Below are positions 37,530-46,671 of a stretch of DNA of 64,000 nt, piece by piece; position 1 is the first letter of the stretch; the number at the start of each line of letters is the position of its first letter. The translations under genes and the position numbers were made by a program. This DNA comes from Paraflavitalea soli (GTDB lineage Bacteria > Bacteroidota > Bacteroidia > Chitinophagales > Chitinophagaceae). Where the stretch lies: contig NZ_CP032157.1 of the NCBI RefSeq assembly GCF_003555545.1, forward strand, positions 6,018,546 to 6,082,545, given 5' to 3'. Under the pieces are notes generated by a model, which saw only the letters and a list, made by a program, of their open reading frames with translations, searched no databases and was not told where the DNA came from.

Positions 37530-40256
37530 ATGGATTTGTTGAACGAAACCGACAGCATGACAACTGCAGAACATCAGCGATTAACCGTCAATACAGCAAA
37601 AAAAATACCCCTGGAACAATGGGGACCATATCTCAGTGAACGCCAGTGGGGCACCGTGCGCGAAGATTATAGCATGAATAGTGACGCCTGGAACTATTTT
37701 CCTTTTGATCATGCACACTGCCGCGCCTATCGCTGGGGTGAAGATGGACTGGCCGGCATTTCAGACTTCTTCCAAAACCTTTGTTTTGGCCTTTCTCTCT
37801 GGAATGGCAAAGACCATGTGCTCAAAGAGCGCCTCTTTGGTCTTGGCAACTATGAAGGCAACCACGGAGAAGACGTAAAAGAACTCTATTATCACCTCGA
37901 TAACCTGCCCACCCATTATTACATGCAGTATTTGTACAAATACCCGCAGCAGGAATTTCCGTATAATAAGCTGAAGGAAGAAAGCCGCAATCGCTCCCGG
38001 CAGGAACCCGAATATGAAATACTGGATACCGGCGTCTTTGACAATGATCAGTACTTCGATGTACTGGTCACCTATGCCAAAGAGAACTCGAAGGACATAT
38101 TCATAAAAATTGATATTACCAACCGGTATACCAAGGCAGCGGACGTAACCCTGGCGCCCACGCTGTGGTTCTACAACCGCTGGGCCTATGATCAATCGGA
38201 GAAAAAGCCCCATATCACCCGGCGTGATAAAACCTCGGTAAAAGCCACCCATGCCCGTCTGGGCTCCTATTACCTGTATTTTATGCCGCCATCAGATAGC
38301 CTGATGACGGAAAACGAGACCAACCTCGAGATTGTATCCGGTCAGCCCAATGCAACCCCCTTCACGAAAGATGCCTTTCATAAGGCGATCATTAAGGGAG
38401 AGGAACTTTCGGCCCTGCGCCAAAAGAAATCAGGTACCAAGTTTGCCCCCGTCTATAAATACCATATTGAAGCCGGCGCTACCAAAACCACCTACCTGCG
38501 CCTGAGCAACAAGATATTTGACAATCCCTTTGCTACCGGCTTCACCAATATTTTCAATGCCCGCAAGGAAGAAGCCGACTCTTTTTATGACGAGGTATTG
38601 CAAGCCACCAAAGACCCTGAGTGGAAAAGGATACAGCGCCAGGCCCTCTCCGGTATTTTGTGGAGCAAACAATATTACCATTATGATGTGGAGCGCTGGC
38701 TTACTACCAGTGATGGCATTACAGATGTAAATCCCGGTAAGCTGCATGGCCGCAATGCCGACTGGAAGCATCTTAAGAACCAGGACATTATCTCCATGCC
38801 CGACAAATGGGAGTATCCCTGGTATGCCGCCTGGGACCTGGCTTTTCAGTGTATTCCCCTCGCGATGGTAGACCCCTGTTTTGCCAAGCACCAGTTGCTC
38901 CTCATTATGCGGGAATGGTATATGAAACCCGATGGACAGCTGCCCGCCTATGAATGGAACTTTGGAGATGTGAACCCGCCCGTACAGGCCTGGGCAGCCT
39001 TACAGGTGTACAGAATAGAAAAGAACCGCACGGGAAAAGGCGACATCGCCTTCCTCAAACGCATATTCCAAAAGCTGATCATCAATTTTACCTGGTGGAT
39101 CAACCGCAAGGACTCCAATGGAAACAATATGTTTGAAGGGGGCTTCCTTGGATTGGACAATATCGGTGTATTCAACCGCAGCAGCGTATTGCCGGGCACC
39201 ATGCAACTGGAACAAGCCGATGGCACCAGCTGGATGGGCATGTACGCACTAAACATGATGGATATGGCTATGGAAATAGCCATGAAAGATGAAGCCTTTG
39301 AAGATACCGCCACCAAATTCTTCGAACACTTTGTACTGATAGCCGAAGCACTCAATGAACAGGGCATGTGGAATGCTGAAGATAAATTCTTCTACGACAC
39401 ACTATCCATAGCAGGCTCCGCCCCCCTGCACCTGCGGGTATATTCGATCGTGGGCCTTACATCGCTGTTTGCCGTATCGATCATTGAAAAGAAGATATTG
39501 GATAAACTGGGTGATTTTAAAAAACGCATTACCTGGTTTGAGAATTACCGGTTGAAGAACGGGCGCTTCTGGCCCAATGAAGAACGGGCTGGCGGTGAAG
39601 AGATCCTGCTGTCGCTGGTGCCCCGGGAAAAGCTGGTTTACCTGCTCGAACGCCTGCTGGATGAATCGCAGTTCCTGTCGGATTATGGCATCCGGGCTTT
39701 GTCTAAATACCATGAGCAAAACCCCTATGAGGTCACCATCAATGGCGTAGATTATAAAGTGCAGTATGATCCCGGCGACTCCACCTCCGATTTCTTTGGC
39801 GGCAACTCCAACTGGCGCGGACCTGTGTGGATGCCGATCAATTATATCATTATTGAGTCCATCCGCCGTTTTGGAGAGTTTTATGGCAATGACCTGTTGG
39901 TTGAATGCCCTGTAGGGTCGGGCAACCGGATCAACCTGATGCAGGTGGCCGATGAGCTCACCCTCCGGCTTATCAAATTATTCGATAAGGACAAAGAGGG
40001 AAAACGGCCAACCAATGGCAAAGAGAGTTGGTTCTATGAGCGGCCGGGCAATGAGCATCTCATTCTCTTCTACGAATATTTCCATGGCGATTCCGGTAGC
40101 GGCCTTGGGGCCAGTCACCAAACCGGCTGGACAGCGCTGGTAGCCAAGCTGGCGCATATTCTGAGCAACAAACAAGGAGGCACGGTTAAGAAACCAGCGG
40201 AAGAAGAAGTGTCAGGCAACAATCCGGAAGCGACCATTGATAACATGACTGTATAA
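37530..40256 (+). CDS. GH63/MGH1-type glucosidase
   Basis: 908 residues. EHQRLTVN and WGPYLSERQWGTVREDYS near the N-terminus, DHAHCRAYRWGEDGLAGISD, and the C-terminal GGNSNWRGPVWMPINYIIIE identify the large bacterial mannosyl-oligosaccharide-glucosidase-like (GH63, (alpha/alpha)6 barrel) family. No signal peptide is visible, so it probably works in the cytoplasm on alpha-glucosides such as glucosylglycerate-type solutes or trehalose relatives. The exact substrate is unknown. The ATG at 37557 is an alternative start. A hairpin-rich leader lies upstream. Confidence 0.88.
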   Translation: MDLLNETDSMTTAEHQRLTVNTAKKIPLEQWGPYLSERQWGTVREDYSMNSDAWNYFPFDHAHCRAYRWGEDGLAGISDFFQNLCFGLSLWNGKDHVLKERLFGLGNYEGNHGEDVKELYYHLDNLPTHYYMQYLYKYPQQEFPYNKLKEESRNRSRQEPEYEILDTGVFDNDQYFDVLVTYAKENSKDIFIKIDITNRYTKAADVTLAPTLWFYNRWAYDQSEKKPHITRRDKTSVKATHARLGSYYLYFMPPSDSLMTENETNLEIVSGQPNATPFTKDAFHKAIIKGEELSALRQKKSGTKFAPVYKYHIEAGATKTTYLRLSNKIFDNPFATGFTNIFNARKEEADSFYDEVLQATKDPEWKRIQRQALSGILWSKQYYHYDVERWLTTSDGITDVNPGKLHGRNADWKHLKNQDIISMPDKWEYPWYAAWDLAFQCIPLAMVDPCFAKHQLLLIMREWYMKPDGQLPAYEWNFGDVNPPVQAWAALQVYRIEKNRTGKGDIAFLKRIFQKLIINFTWWINRKDSNGNNMFEGGFLGLDNIGVFNRSSVLPGTMQLEQADGTSWMGMYALNMMDMAMEIAMKDEAFEDTATKFFEHFVLIAEALNEQGMWNAEDKFFYDTLSIAGSAPLHLRVYSIVGLTSLFAVSIIEKKILDKLGDFKKRITWFENYRLKNGRFWPNEERAGGEEILLSLVPREKLVYLLERLLDESQFLSDYGIRALSKYHEQNPYEVTINGVDYKVQYDPGDSTSDFFGGNSNWRGPVWMPINYIIIESIRRFGEFYGNDLLVECPVGSGNRINLMQVADELTLRLIKLFDKDKEGKRPTNGKESWFYERPGNEHLILFYEYFHGDSGSGLGASHQTGWTALVAKLAHILSNKQGGTVKKPAEEEVSGNNPEATIDNMTV

Positions 40257-40378
40257 TATCAGTCAAGGTACTTTGGGTATACCGTTTTGCACCCGGTCAA
40301 CCGGGCAAAGGGGCGCATGAATATACTTACGGGTGAATTGCTACTTTTACATCGTGAACTGAATACTTAACATCCGTT

Positions 40379-41191
40379 ATGTCTACACTTACCATTACCA
40401 CCATACAAACCAGTCTGCACTGGGAGGATAAGGCCGCCAACCTGGCCATGCTGGAACAAAAGATCAACCAACTGCAGCAGAGAACAGAGATCGTTATCCT
40501 GCCGGAAATGTTCAGCACAGGTTTTAGCATGAAACCCGAATTACTGGCAGAGACTATGGAAGGCGAATCGGTCGCCTGGATGAAACGGATCGCAGCACAG
40601 AAACAGATCGTCCTTACCGGCAGCCTGATCATTGAAGCCGACGGACAGTATTACAACCGGCTGCTGTGGATGCTGCCCAATGGTCAATATGGGTATTATG
40701 ATAAACGCCACCTGTTTGCCTATGCCGGCGAACATGAACATTATGCACCTGGTCATAAACGCCTCATAGCCTCCGTGAAGGGATGGAAGATCAACCTCCA
40801 GGTTTGTTACGACCTTCGCTTCCCCGTATGGGCGCGACAGTCAACCCCGCGCACAGAAGAAGAGGCCGAAAATCATGAAGTGGAATACGATCTGCTGATA
40901 TATGTAGCCAATTGGCCCGAGCGAAGGAACCATGCCTGGAAAACATTGTTGCAGGCCCGGGCCATCGAAAACCAGAGTTTTGTAGTAGGCGTTAACCGGG
41001 TAGGAAAAGATGGCAACGATATTTATCATAGTGGCGACAGTATGATCGTAGACCCCATGGGCGAAGTATTGTATACAAAAGCCCATGAGGAGGATATACA
41101 CACTACTACCCTCGAAAAAATAAAGCTGGAAGAGATCAGGCATAAACTGCCTTTCCTGGAAGATGCCGATAACTTCATTATTCAATCATAG
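40379..41191 (+). CDS. Nitrilase-superfamily amidohydrolase (omega-amidase-like)
   Basis: 270 residues with the Glu-Lys-Cys catalytic triad: E in VILPEMFSTGF, K in YYDKRHLFAY and C in QVCYDLRFPVW. The pattern matches YafV/Nit2 omega-amidases, which hydrolyse alpha-ketoglutaramate and similar monoamides made in methionine salvage and transamination. It is cytoplasmic and normal in length. It precedes nagA by 54 bases, with an AGCTCG-type repeat in the gap. Confidence 0.9.
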   Translation: MSTLTITTIQTSLHWEDKAANLAMLEQKINQLQQRTEIVILPEMFSTGFSMKPELLAETMEGESVAWMKRIAAQKQIVLTGSLIIEADGQYYNRLLWMLPNGQYGYYDKRHLFAYAGEHEHYAPGHKRLIASVKGWKINLQVCYDLRFPVWARQSTPRTEEEAENHEVEYDLLIYVANWPERRNHAWKTLLQARAIENQSFVVGVNRVGKDGNDIYHSGDSMIVDPMGEVLYTKAHEEDIHTTTLEKIKLEEIRHKLPFLEDADNFIIQS

Positions 41192-41201
41192 TATTGTATT
41201 T

Positions 41202-41232
41202 GCTCGCAGCTCATAGCTCGCGGCTCGTAGCT
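41202..41232. repeat. AGCTCG-rich dispersed repeat, copy 1
   Basis: A 31-base element of overlapping GCTCGnAGCT-type motifs. A similar 31-base element occurs at 60540-60570, and a shorter piece (AGCTCGCAGCTT) lies near 50961. All are intergenic. Confidence 0.55.
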
Positions 41233-41245
41233 AAAGAATAAACCC

Positions 41246-42343
41246 ATGTCCATCGCTTATACCAATGCCCGCCTGTTTACTGGGCACACTGTAGAAACTG
41301 ATAAAGCCGTACTTGTCCAGGACCAGCAGATCGTAGATATAATACCAGCTACAGAAGTACCGGCTCATTATACCATACAAGACCTGAAAGGTTATAACCT
41401 CGCGCCGGCCTTTATTGACCTGCAGATATATGGCGGCAATGGCAAATTGTTTTCCCAGGAAATAACCCTCGAAGCTTTACAAGCTACTTATGAATACTGC
41501 CTGGCAGGCGGCTGTCCCCATTTCATGATCACCATGGCCACCAATACCATCGACAAGTTTCTGCAGGGAATGGATATCGTAAGACAATATTGGGCGCAGG
41601 GAAGAAAAGGATTACTGGGCCTGCACCTCGAAGGGCCGTACATGAACCCGGTAAAGCGGGGCGCTCACTTGTTGGAATGTATTAAGAAACCAACGATAGA
41701 AGAAGTAACACTGTTGCTGGAGCGAGGCAAAGGCGTTTTTAAAATGATCACCCTGGCCCCCGAGCAATGCGATCCCGCCATTATCGACTTACTCATGCAA
41801 CATGATATCATCGTTTCTGCCGGCCATTCCAATGCTACTTACCAGCAGGCCATGGCAGCATTTGACCGGGGTATACCCGCCGCCACCCATTTATTCAACG
41901 CCATGTCCCCCTTGCAACACCGCGAACCCGGTATGGTAGGCGCCATCTTCAATCACCCCGGCGTCATGAGCAGTATTGTTTGTGACGGTATCCATGTGGA
42001 TTATGCAGCCGTGAAGATTGCCAAATCCATCATGAAAGAGCGCCTGTTCTTCATTACCGATGCTGTGGCCGAAACCACTACCGGCGAGTACCAGCACCTC
42101 TTTAGCGGCGATCGCTATGCCCTGCCCGATGGCACCCTCTCCGGCTCTGCCCTTACCATGATGCAATGTGTGAAGAATGCCGTGCAGCACGTGGGTATCC
42201 CCCTGGACGAAGCCTTGCGCATGGCATCCACCTATCCTGCGCAGTTGCTAAAAGACAAAAAAATAGGCCGCATTACCAAAGGTTATGCAGCCAATATGGT
42301 GCTGTTTGATGATGCCCTGAATGTACAGCAGGTGATCGCTTGA
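41246..42343 (+). CDS. nagA: N-acetylglucosamine-6-phosphate deacetylase
   Basis: 365 residues of the amidohydrolase superfamily. LHLEGPYMNPVKRGAH, the metal-site SAGHSNATY, THLFNAMSPLQHREPG and the DAVAETTTG segment (catalytic Asp) are diagnostic for NagA. It removes acetate from GlcNAc-6-P during amino-sugar and cell-wall recycling. nagB is not adjacent; the ROK kinase at 12179 could supply the phosphorylated sugar. Its stop codon directly abuts that of the convergent membrane protein gene, with no bases between. Confidence 0.95.
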   Translation: MSIAYTNARLFTGHTVETDKAVLVQDQQIVDIIPATEVPAHYTIQDLKGYNLAPAFIDLQIYGGNGKLFSQEITLEALQATYEYCLAGGCPHFMITMATNTIDKFLQGMDIVRQYWAQGRKGLLGLHLEGPYMNPVKRGAHLLECIKKPTIEEVTLLLERGKGVFKMITLAPEQCDPAIIDLLMQHDIIVSAGHSNATYQQAMAAFDRGIPAATHLFNAMSPLQHREPGMVGAIFNHPGVMSSIVCDGIHVDYAAVKIAKSIMKERLFFITDAVAETTTGEYQHLFSGDRYALPDGTLSGSALTMMQCVKNAVQHVGIPLDEALRMASTYPAQLLKDKKIGRITKGYAANMVLFDDALNVQQVIA

Positions 42344-43072
42344 TTATTCCGCTACAGCAGTGAGCTTTACTACCATGATGCCGATAATGGCAGCCATTAC
42401 CAGTAAAAATGCCCAGCGCGAGTTCCTGGTTTTCTGGTCCACATTTTTACTGCGGCTGAGGTAAAAGAAAGTCCAGCCAAGCAGACATAGGCCCAATACC
42501 CCGGCAATGCCTACAATAATTTTATTATCGGATATATAAATGGCCGCCATCGCGCCTGCCGTTGCCAGGGAAAGAAAGATCCTGCCTTTCTGTAGTAAGT
42601 AAAGAGAGGCAGGAGGCGCGATCACCGGTTTCACCTGGTTCAGCACAGCTTCCAACTCCTCATACTTCTCTACCTGCACCGGAATAATAATGATATCAGC
42701 AGGTTCCAGGCCCATGATCGTAAACCCGCCCTCCATACTCTTGATAATATCTTTTACCTCATGAAAGTAGATCGTGATCTCCGGTGTATTGACCATCTGC
42801 CGCGTGATCACATTATCGGCAATCGTCAGCGTATAGCTTTCGAATAACTTCTTCTGCCTGTTGATAGACCTGACCAGCGAGTATACCATTACAATAATAA
42901 AGAAGGGAACAAGAAAGGGTAATACATTACTATCTCCGGTCTTGCCTTGCGAATTGAACCAGGCTATCACGATACCGCCAATGAGCGCAATGAGCATCGT
43001 CGGAATTACACGCTTGATCATTTTTTTCCTGACCTCGGCAAAGCCATTCGGCTTGATCCTGAATTGTTGCAT
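42344..43072 (-). CDS. Membrane protein of unknown function
   Basis: 242 residues. Two membrane helices (about 20-40 and 50-70) precede a soluble segment of about 90 residues (TLTIADNVITRQMVNTPEI, GFTIMGLEPADIIIIP) that resembles a bacterial PH-like (YcxB-type) domain. Three more hydrophobic segments follow (about 165-240). Function unknown. Convergent with nagA with zero spacing, so the two transcripts must overlap or share termination. Confidence 0.75.
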   Translation of the reverse strand: MQQFRIKPNGFAEVRKKMIKRVIPTMLIALIGGIVIAWFNSQGKTGDSNVLPFLVPFFIIVMVYSLVRSINRQKKLFESYTLTIADNVITRQMVNTPEITIYFHEVKDIIKSMEGGFTIMGLEPADIIIIPVQVEKYEELEAVLNQVKPVIAPPASLYLLQKGRIFLSLATAGAMAAIYISDNKIIVGIAGVLGLCLLGWTFFYLSRSKNVDQKTRNSRWAFLLVMAAIIGIMVVKLTAVAE

Positions 43073-43141
43073 ACTGGGTTAAAGGGAGTTAACGGGGTAT
43101 AAAGAGAATTACCCCCACAAAATACAAACTACCGGCCTATA

Positions 43142-44650
43142 TTAATGATGTGCAACACCGCTTTTCTGCATAATTAATTTGCGTACCGTATCCACTTTGG
43201 GATCAATACCCCGGCGTATGGTCTCTACCGTAGGCGCCGCTTCGATATCGGGTATAATGCCGCGGCCTTCTTTCACCAGGTCTTTGTTCATCACCAGCCT
43301 GAATCGTGGCAGCCTGAAACGTACATGCGTATTGGGCAGGGTAACATCCGGGATCATCCAGGCTGAATTGCCGTAAGCGCCGCCGCCTGTTTCCTCACCC
43401 ACGATCTTTACATTCTCCTGCCCTTTTAGTACACCGGCAAACAAAGTAGTAGCCGAAAAAGAATTACCCCCTGTGATGATATAGATATCACCATCAAAAT
43501 GGTTTTTCCTCTTGGGCTTGAAATAATGCCTTTCAAAATAGCCAAAATGATACTTGCCATCCTTGTGTTTGCTCGTGATCGCCTGCATCATCACCCAGTA
43601 AGCAGGTTGCCACTGAATGTATTTGGTATAATGACTGGTCCTGCGTGGCGTATAGAGAGAGTCTGCCAGCTTGAACTTCTTATTGGTAAGGTACCTTGTA
43701 AGTTTGGTAGAAATGCCGGCATCCCCACCCCCATTCGAACGTACATCCACTACCAGGTGCTGTATGTTGCGTTTTCTCAACTCCCTGAAGGAGCGCCGGA
43801 AAAAGCCCCGCAGCTTATTTCCCCTGGCAAAAGTATTCACCGTCATATAAGCTGAGGAAAGCGTCGTATCGATCTGTACACTGCGCACCCCATTGAGCAT
43901 GGGAGGCTGTGGCGCCTGCCGTGGCTGCCGGCCCGTTGGTGGCCGGGTGGCGCTCCGGTTAAGCGTATCCGCCCGTGGATCATAGAGCGGTATCACTGTT
44001 TCTTTTTCTGCTCCGTCCGCATCCCGGTACGTGATCCTGAACTCAGGCGTAAGCCCCAGTACATTGCGGTACAGGTTGCCAAAACTGCCCCGGTTGCTCA
44101 ATACCTGGTACTTGCCGCTTTGCGTGTAGCCGTCCCCGGAAACATAATTGAAGAAAGTATCCGTCAGCTGTGCCGTAGTCCATCCGTTCACACCCGTCAC
44201 AATTGTACCCCGTCTGAGGATAGAGTCCTTGCGGTTGAGGTTCGTGATCACCGTCATCGAATCCGGCCACACTTTCAGGTGCAGCGGAAATACCGGTATC
44301 CGCACCGTATCCAGGTAGTCGTTATACTTTTCGGAAAACTTAACCGTCGTATGCCCGCAGCGGATCTTGCTCACCACATAGGCCAGCAAATTCTTGAACT
44401 GAGGCTCACTCATAGAATCGTGGATGCCGCGGTAGCCCGCATCAAAATAATAATCCATGCTGTCTTTGGGCGTAAACCAATACAGGCTGGGGTGTGACTC
44501 TTCCAATATGTTGCGGAAATAGTGGTAATCCTGCTGAAGCTGCGCAGCAGCATATTTTTTATCAGGATCAAATGCCTTCCGGGTAGAAGCGCATCCTATG
44601 AAGAACATCGCTGACAGGACCACTATAGAACCGGGAAACCATTTCCTCAT
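43142..44650 (-). CDS. S41-family (C-terminal processing-like) peptidase, lipoprotein
   Basis: 502 residues. A lipoprotein signal ends at C20 (AMFFIGCAST). The S41 tail-specific protease fold follows. The catalytic Ser lies in TGGNSFSATTLFAG (about 395) and the Lys-equivalent region is GEETGGGAYG. LVVDVRSNGGGDAG is the typical strand motif. A Pro/Arg-rich linker lies near residues 235-250 (RPPTGRQPRQAPQPP). It is probably anchored in the periplasm or on the surface. It follows thiL by 17 bases in the same operon, although no functional link is evident. Confidence 0.88.
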   Translation of the reverse strand: MRKWFPGSIVVLSAMFFIGCASTRKAFDPDKKYAAAQLQQDYHYFRNILEESHPSLYWFTPKDSMDYYFDAGYRGIHDSMSEPQFKNLLAYVVSKIRCGHTTVKFSEKYNDYLDTVRIPVFPLHLKVWPDSMTVITNLNRKDSILRRGTIVTGVNGWTTAQLTDTFFNYVSGDGYTQSGKYQVLSNRGSFGNLYRNVLGLTPEFRITYRDADGAEKETVIPLYDPRADTLNRSATRPPTGRQPRQAPQPPMLNGVRSVQIDTTLSSAYMTVNTFARGNKLRGFFRRSFRELRKRNIQHLVVDVRSNGGGDAGISTKLTRYLTNKKFKLADSLYTPRRTSHYTKYIQWQPAYWVMMQAITSKHKDGKYHFGYFERHYFKPKRKNHFDGDIYIITGGNSFSATTLFAGVLKGQENVKIVGEETGGGAYGNSAWMIPDVTLPNTHVRFRLPRFRLVMNKDLVKEGRGIIPDIEAAPTVETIRRGIDPKVDTVRKLIMQKSGVAHH

Positions 44651-44667
44651 GCAAAAACCGTTTAAAC

Positions 44668-45702
44668 TCAGGTATTCTTAAATGCATTCCATCCCTGCGC
44701 CGTTATATTGTGTGTTCCGCCGCCTTTCGTAAGGATCTTTGCGCCCTCTTCCGCTTCAGTCATATAACCGATCACACTGATCTGCTCATTAAGAACGAGT
44801 TTATCGTATTCAGATTGTGGCAGGGTAAACAGCAATTCATAATCCTCACCGCCGCTCAACGCACAGGCTGTAGGGTCAATCTCAAATTTAAAGGCCGCCC
44901 GCCGCATTTCCTCCGCTATCGGTATCTTTTCTTCGTACAGGCGGCAGCCCAGGTTGCTGTCCTGGCAAATATGCAGGATCTCCGAACTGAGCCCATCACT
45001 GATATCCATCATAGAGGTAGGCCTTATCTCATTCTGCGCCAGAAATTCAATAATGTCTTTCCGGGCTTCCGGCTTCAGCAGCTTGCCAATTACATAAGAC
45101 TCCCCTTCCAGATCCGGCTGTATCTTAGGGTTTTCCAGGTAGATCTGTTTCTCCCGCTCCAGGAACAACAAGCCTACATAGGCCGCCCCCAGGTCGCCCG
45201 TGCAGCAAAGCAGGTCCCCTTTTTGAGCAGTATTCCGTTTTACAAACGTATCCGGCGTTACTTCTCCAATAGCCGTTACAGATATAATGAACCCTTTCTG
45301 CGAAGAACAGGTGTCCCCCCCGATCAGGTCTACATCGTATTTCTCGCAGGCCGCATATACCCCTTCATAAAACTCATCCAGCGCCTCCAGGCTGAACCGG
45401 TTGCTGAGACCCAGGCTCATTGTGATCTGCGTAGGCGTCGCATTCATCGCATAGATATCACTCAGGTTCACCACCACACTTTTATAGCCCAAATGCTTGA
45501 GCGGCGTATACATCAGGTCAAAATGCACCCCTTCGATCAGCATATCCGTAGAGATCACCGTTTGCTTGCCAAAATGGTCGATCACCGCCGCATCATCCCC
45601 TACTCCCAATATAGAGGAGGCATTTTTCAATTCGATATTCTTCGTCAGGTGCTTGATAAGCCCAAACTCTCCCAGGTCCGCTATTTCAGTCCTTTCACTC
45701 AT
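44668..45702 (-). CDS. thiL: Thiamine-monophosphate kinase
   Basis: 344 residues, with GVGDDAAVIDHFGKQ (about 34-48), STDMLIEGVHFDL, SVVVNLSDIYAMNATPTQ, LIGGDTCSS and DISDGLSSEI. These are all ThiL/PurM-fold signatures. It phosphorylates thiamine phosphate to the active pyrophosphate form. It is the middle gene of a three-gene minus-strand unit (inositol-phosphatase-like, thiL, S41 peptidase). Confidence 0.95.
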   Translation of the reverse strand: MSERTEIADLGEFGLIKHLTKNIELKNASSILGVGDDAAVIDHFGKQTVISTDMLIEGVHFDLMYTPLKHLGYKSVVVNLSDIYAMNATPTQITMSLGLSNRFSLEALDEFYEGVYAACEKYDVDLIGGDTCSSQKGFIISVTAIGEVTPDTFVKRNTAQKGDLLCCTGDLGAAYVGLLFLEREKQIYLENPKIQPDLEGESYVIGKLLKPEARKDIIEFLAQNEIRPTSMMDISDGLSSEILHICQDSNLGCRLYEEKIPIAEEMRRAAFKFEIDPTACALSGGEDYELLFTLPQSEYDKLVLNEQISVIGYMTEAEEGAKILTKGGGTHNITAQGWNAFKNT

Positions 45703-45740
45703 GACTAGTTCGCTTTTAGGTGAAAATTGTTGAGATCAGG

Positions 45741-46517
45741 TTATGCTTTGTCATTGATCCAAAGCAGGATATCATCGTGGATTTTCCCGTTCGTAGCCAC
45801 AATATGTGGTTGGTAAGGAGAATAATGATCCCCCTTGAAATCCGTCACTTTACCACCCGCTTCTTCTACCATCAGGAATCCCGCAGCACTATCCCAGGCT
45901 TGCAGCTTGTGTTCATAGAACCCATCAAACCGGCCTGCCGCTACCCAGCAAAGGTCAATCGCAGCCGATCCCAGGCGGCGCACCGGAATACCCTGGCGAA
46001 TGAACCGCGAAAACACTTCCAGCGGCCCGTTCGGCTCATTGATATACGTATAAGGAAAACCCGTTACCAGGCAGGATTTCATCAGGTCAGCCTGACCACT
46101 TACCTGGATGGGCTGGCCATTCAACGTGGCCCCATGTCCCCGCTCGGCAAAATAAAACTCCTTCAGGAAAGGGTTGTACACCGCTCCCATGATCATCTTG
46201 CCCGCCTGCTCAAGACCAATCGAAATGCAGCAAAGGGGAATACCGTGGGCATAATTCACCGTGCCGTCAATAGGGTCGATGATCCATTTGTACTCGCTGT
46301 CCATCACAATCTCTCCCACCTCCTCACTCACAATAAAATGGTCCGGAAAAGCCCCCTTGATGATCTCCAGGATCGCTTTTTCAGAAGCATGGTCCGCCTC
46401 CGTTACCAGGTTATTAACGCCCTCTTTATTATTGATTTGCAGGTTCTTATTGTTGAAGTAGTGTTGCATTACCTGGGCGCCCGCCTCGGTAGCATTGATA
46501 AGCGTCTCTTTTAGCAT
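45741..46517 (-). CDS. Inositol monophosphatase-family protein
   Basis: 258 residues with the lithium-sensitive phosphatase motifs: VSEEVGE, WIIDPIDGTVNYAHG (metal site) and AWDSAAGFLMVEEAGG. It removes phosphate from inositol-1-phosphate or a related substrate such as histidinol phosphate, fructose bisphosphate or PAP. It starts the operon, with thiL 38 bases downstream. Catalytic residues appear intact. Confidence 0.93.
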   Translation of the reverse strand: MLKETLINATEAGAQVMQHYFNNKNLQINNKEGVNNLVTEADHASEKAILEIIKGAFPDHFIVSEEVGEIVMDSEYKWIIDPIDGTVNYAHGIPLCCISIGLEQAGKMIMGAVYNPFLKEFYFAERGHGATLNGQPIQVSGQADLMKSCLVTGFPYTYINEPNGPLEVFSRFIRQGIPVRRLGSAAIDLCWVAAGRFDGFYEHKLQAWDSAAGFLMVEEAGGKVTDFKGDHYSPYQPHIVATNGKIHDDILLWINDKA

Positions 46518-46671
46518 TCCGCAAAGATAAGGGGGTTACGACAGACAAATTTCCCTCCGGCAAACACAATAAACTAATTATCCTCAGCGGATTGTAAATA
46601 TGCCACGAAATTAAATACCTTCATTCGCTCAACTTTATCCCGTTTTGCGGGAGCGCTACAAACACTTATTT

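Noticed and set aside
44710-45708. 332-codon plus-strand frame
   Set aside because: It lies antisense to the clearly identified thiL and has no protein-like motifs.
45720-46514. 264-codon plus-strand frame
   Set aside because: It is antisense to the inositol-phosphatase-family gene.
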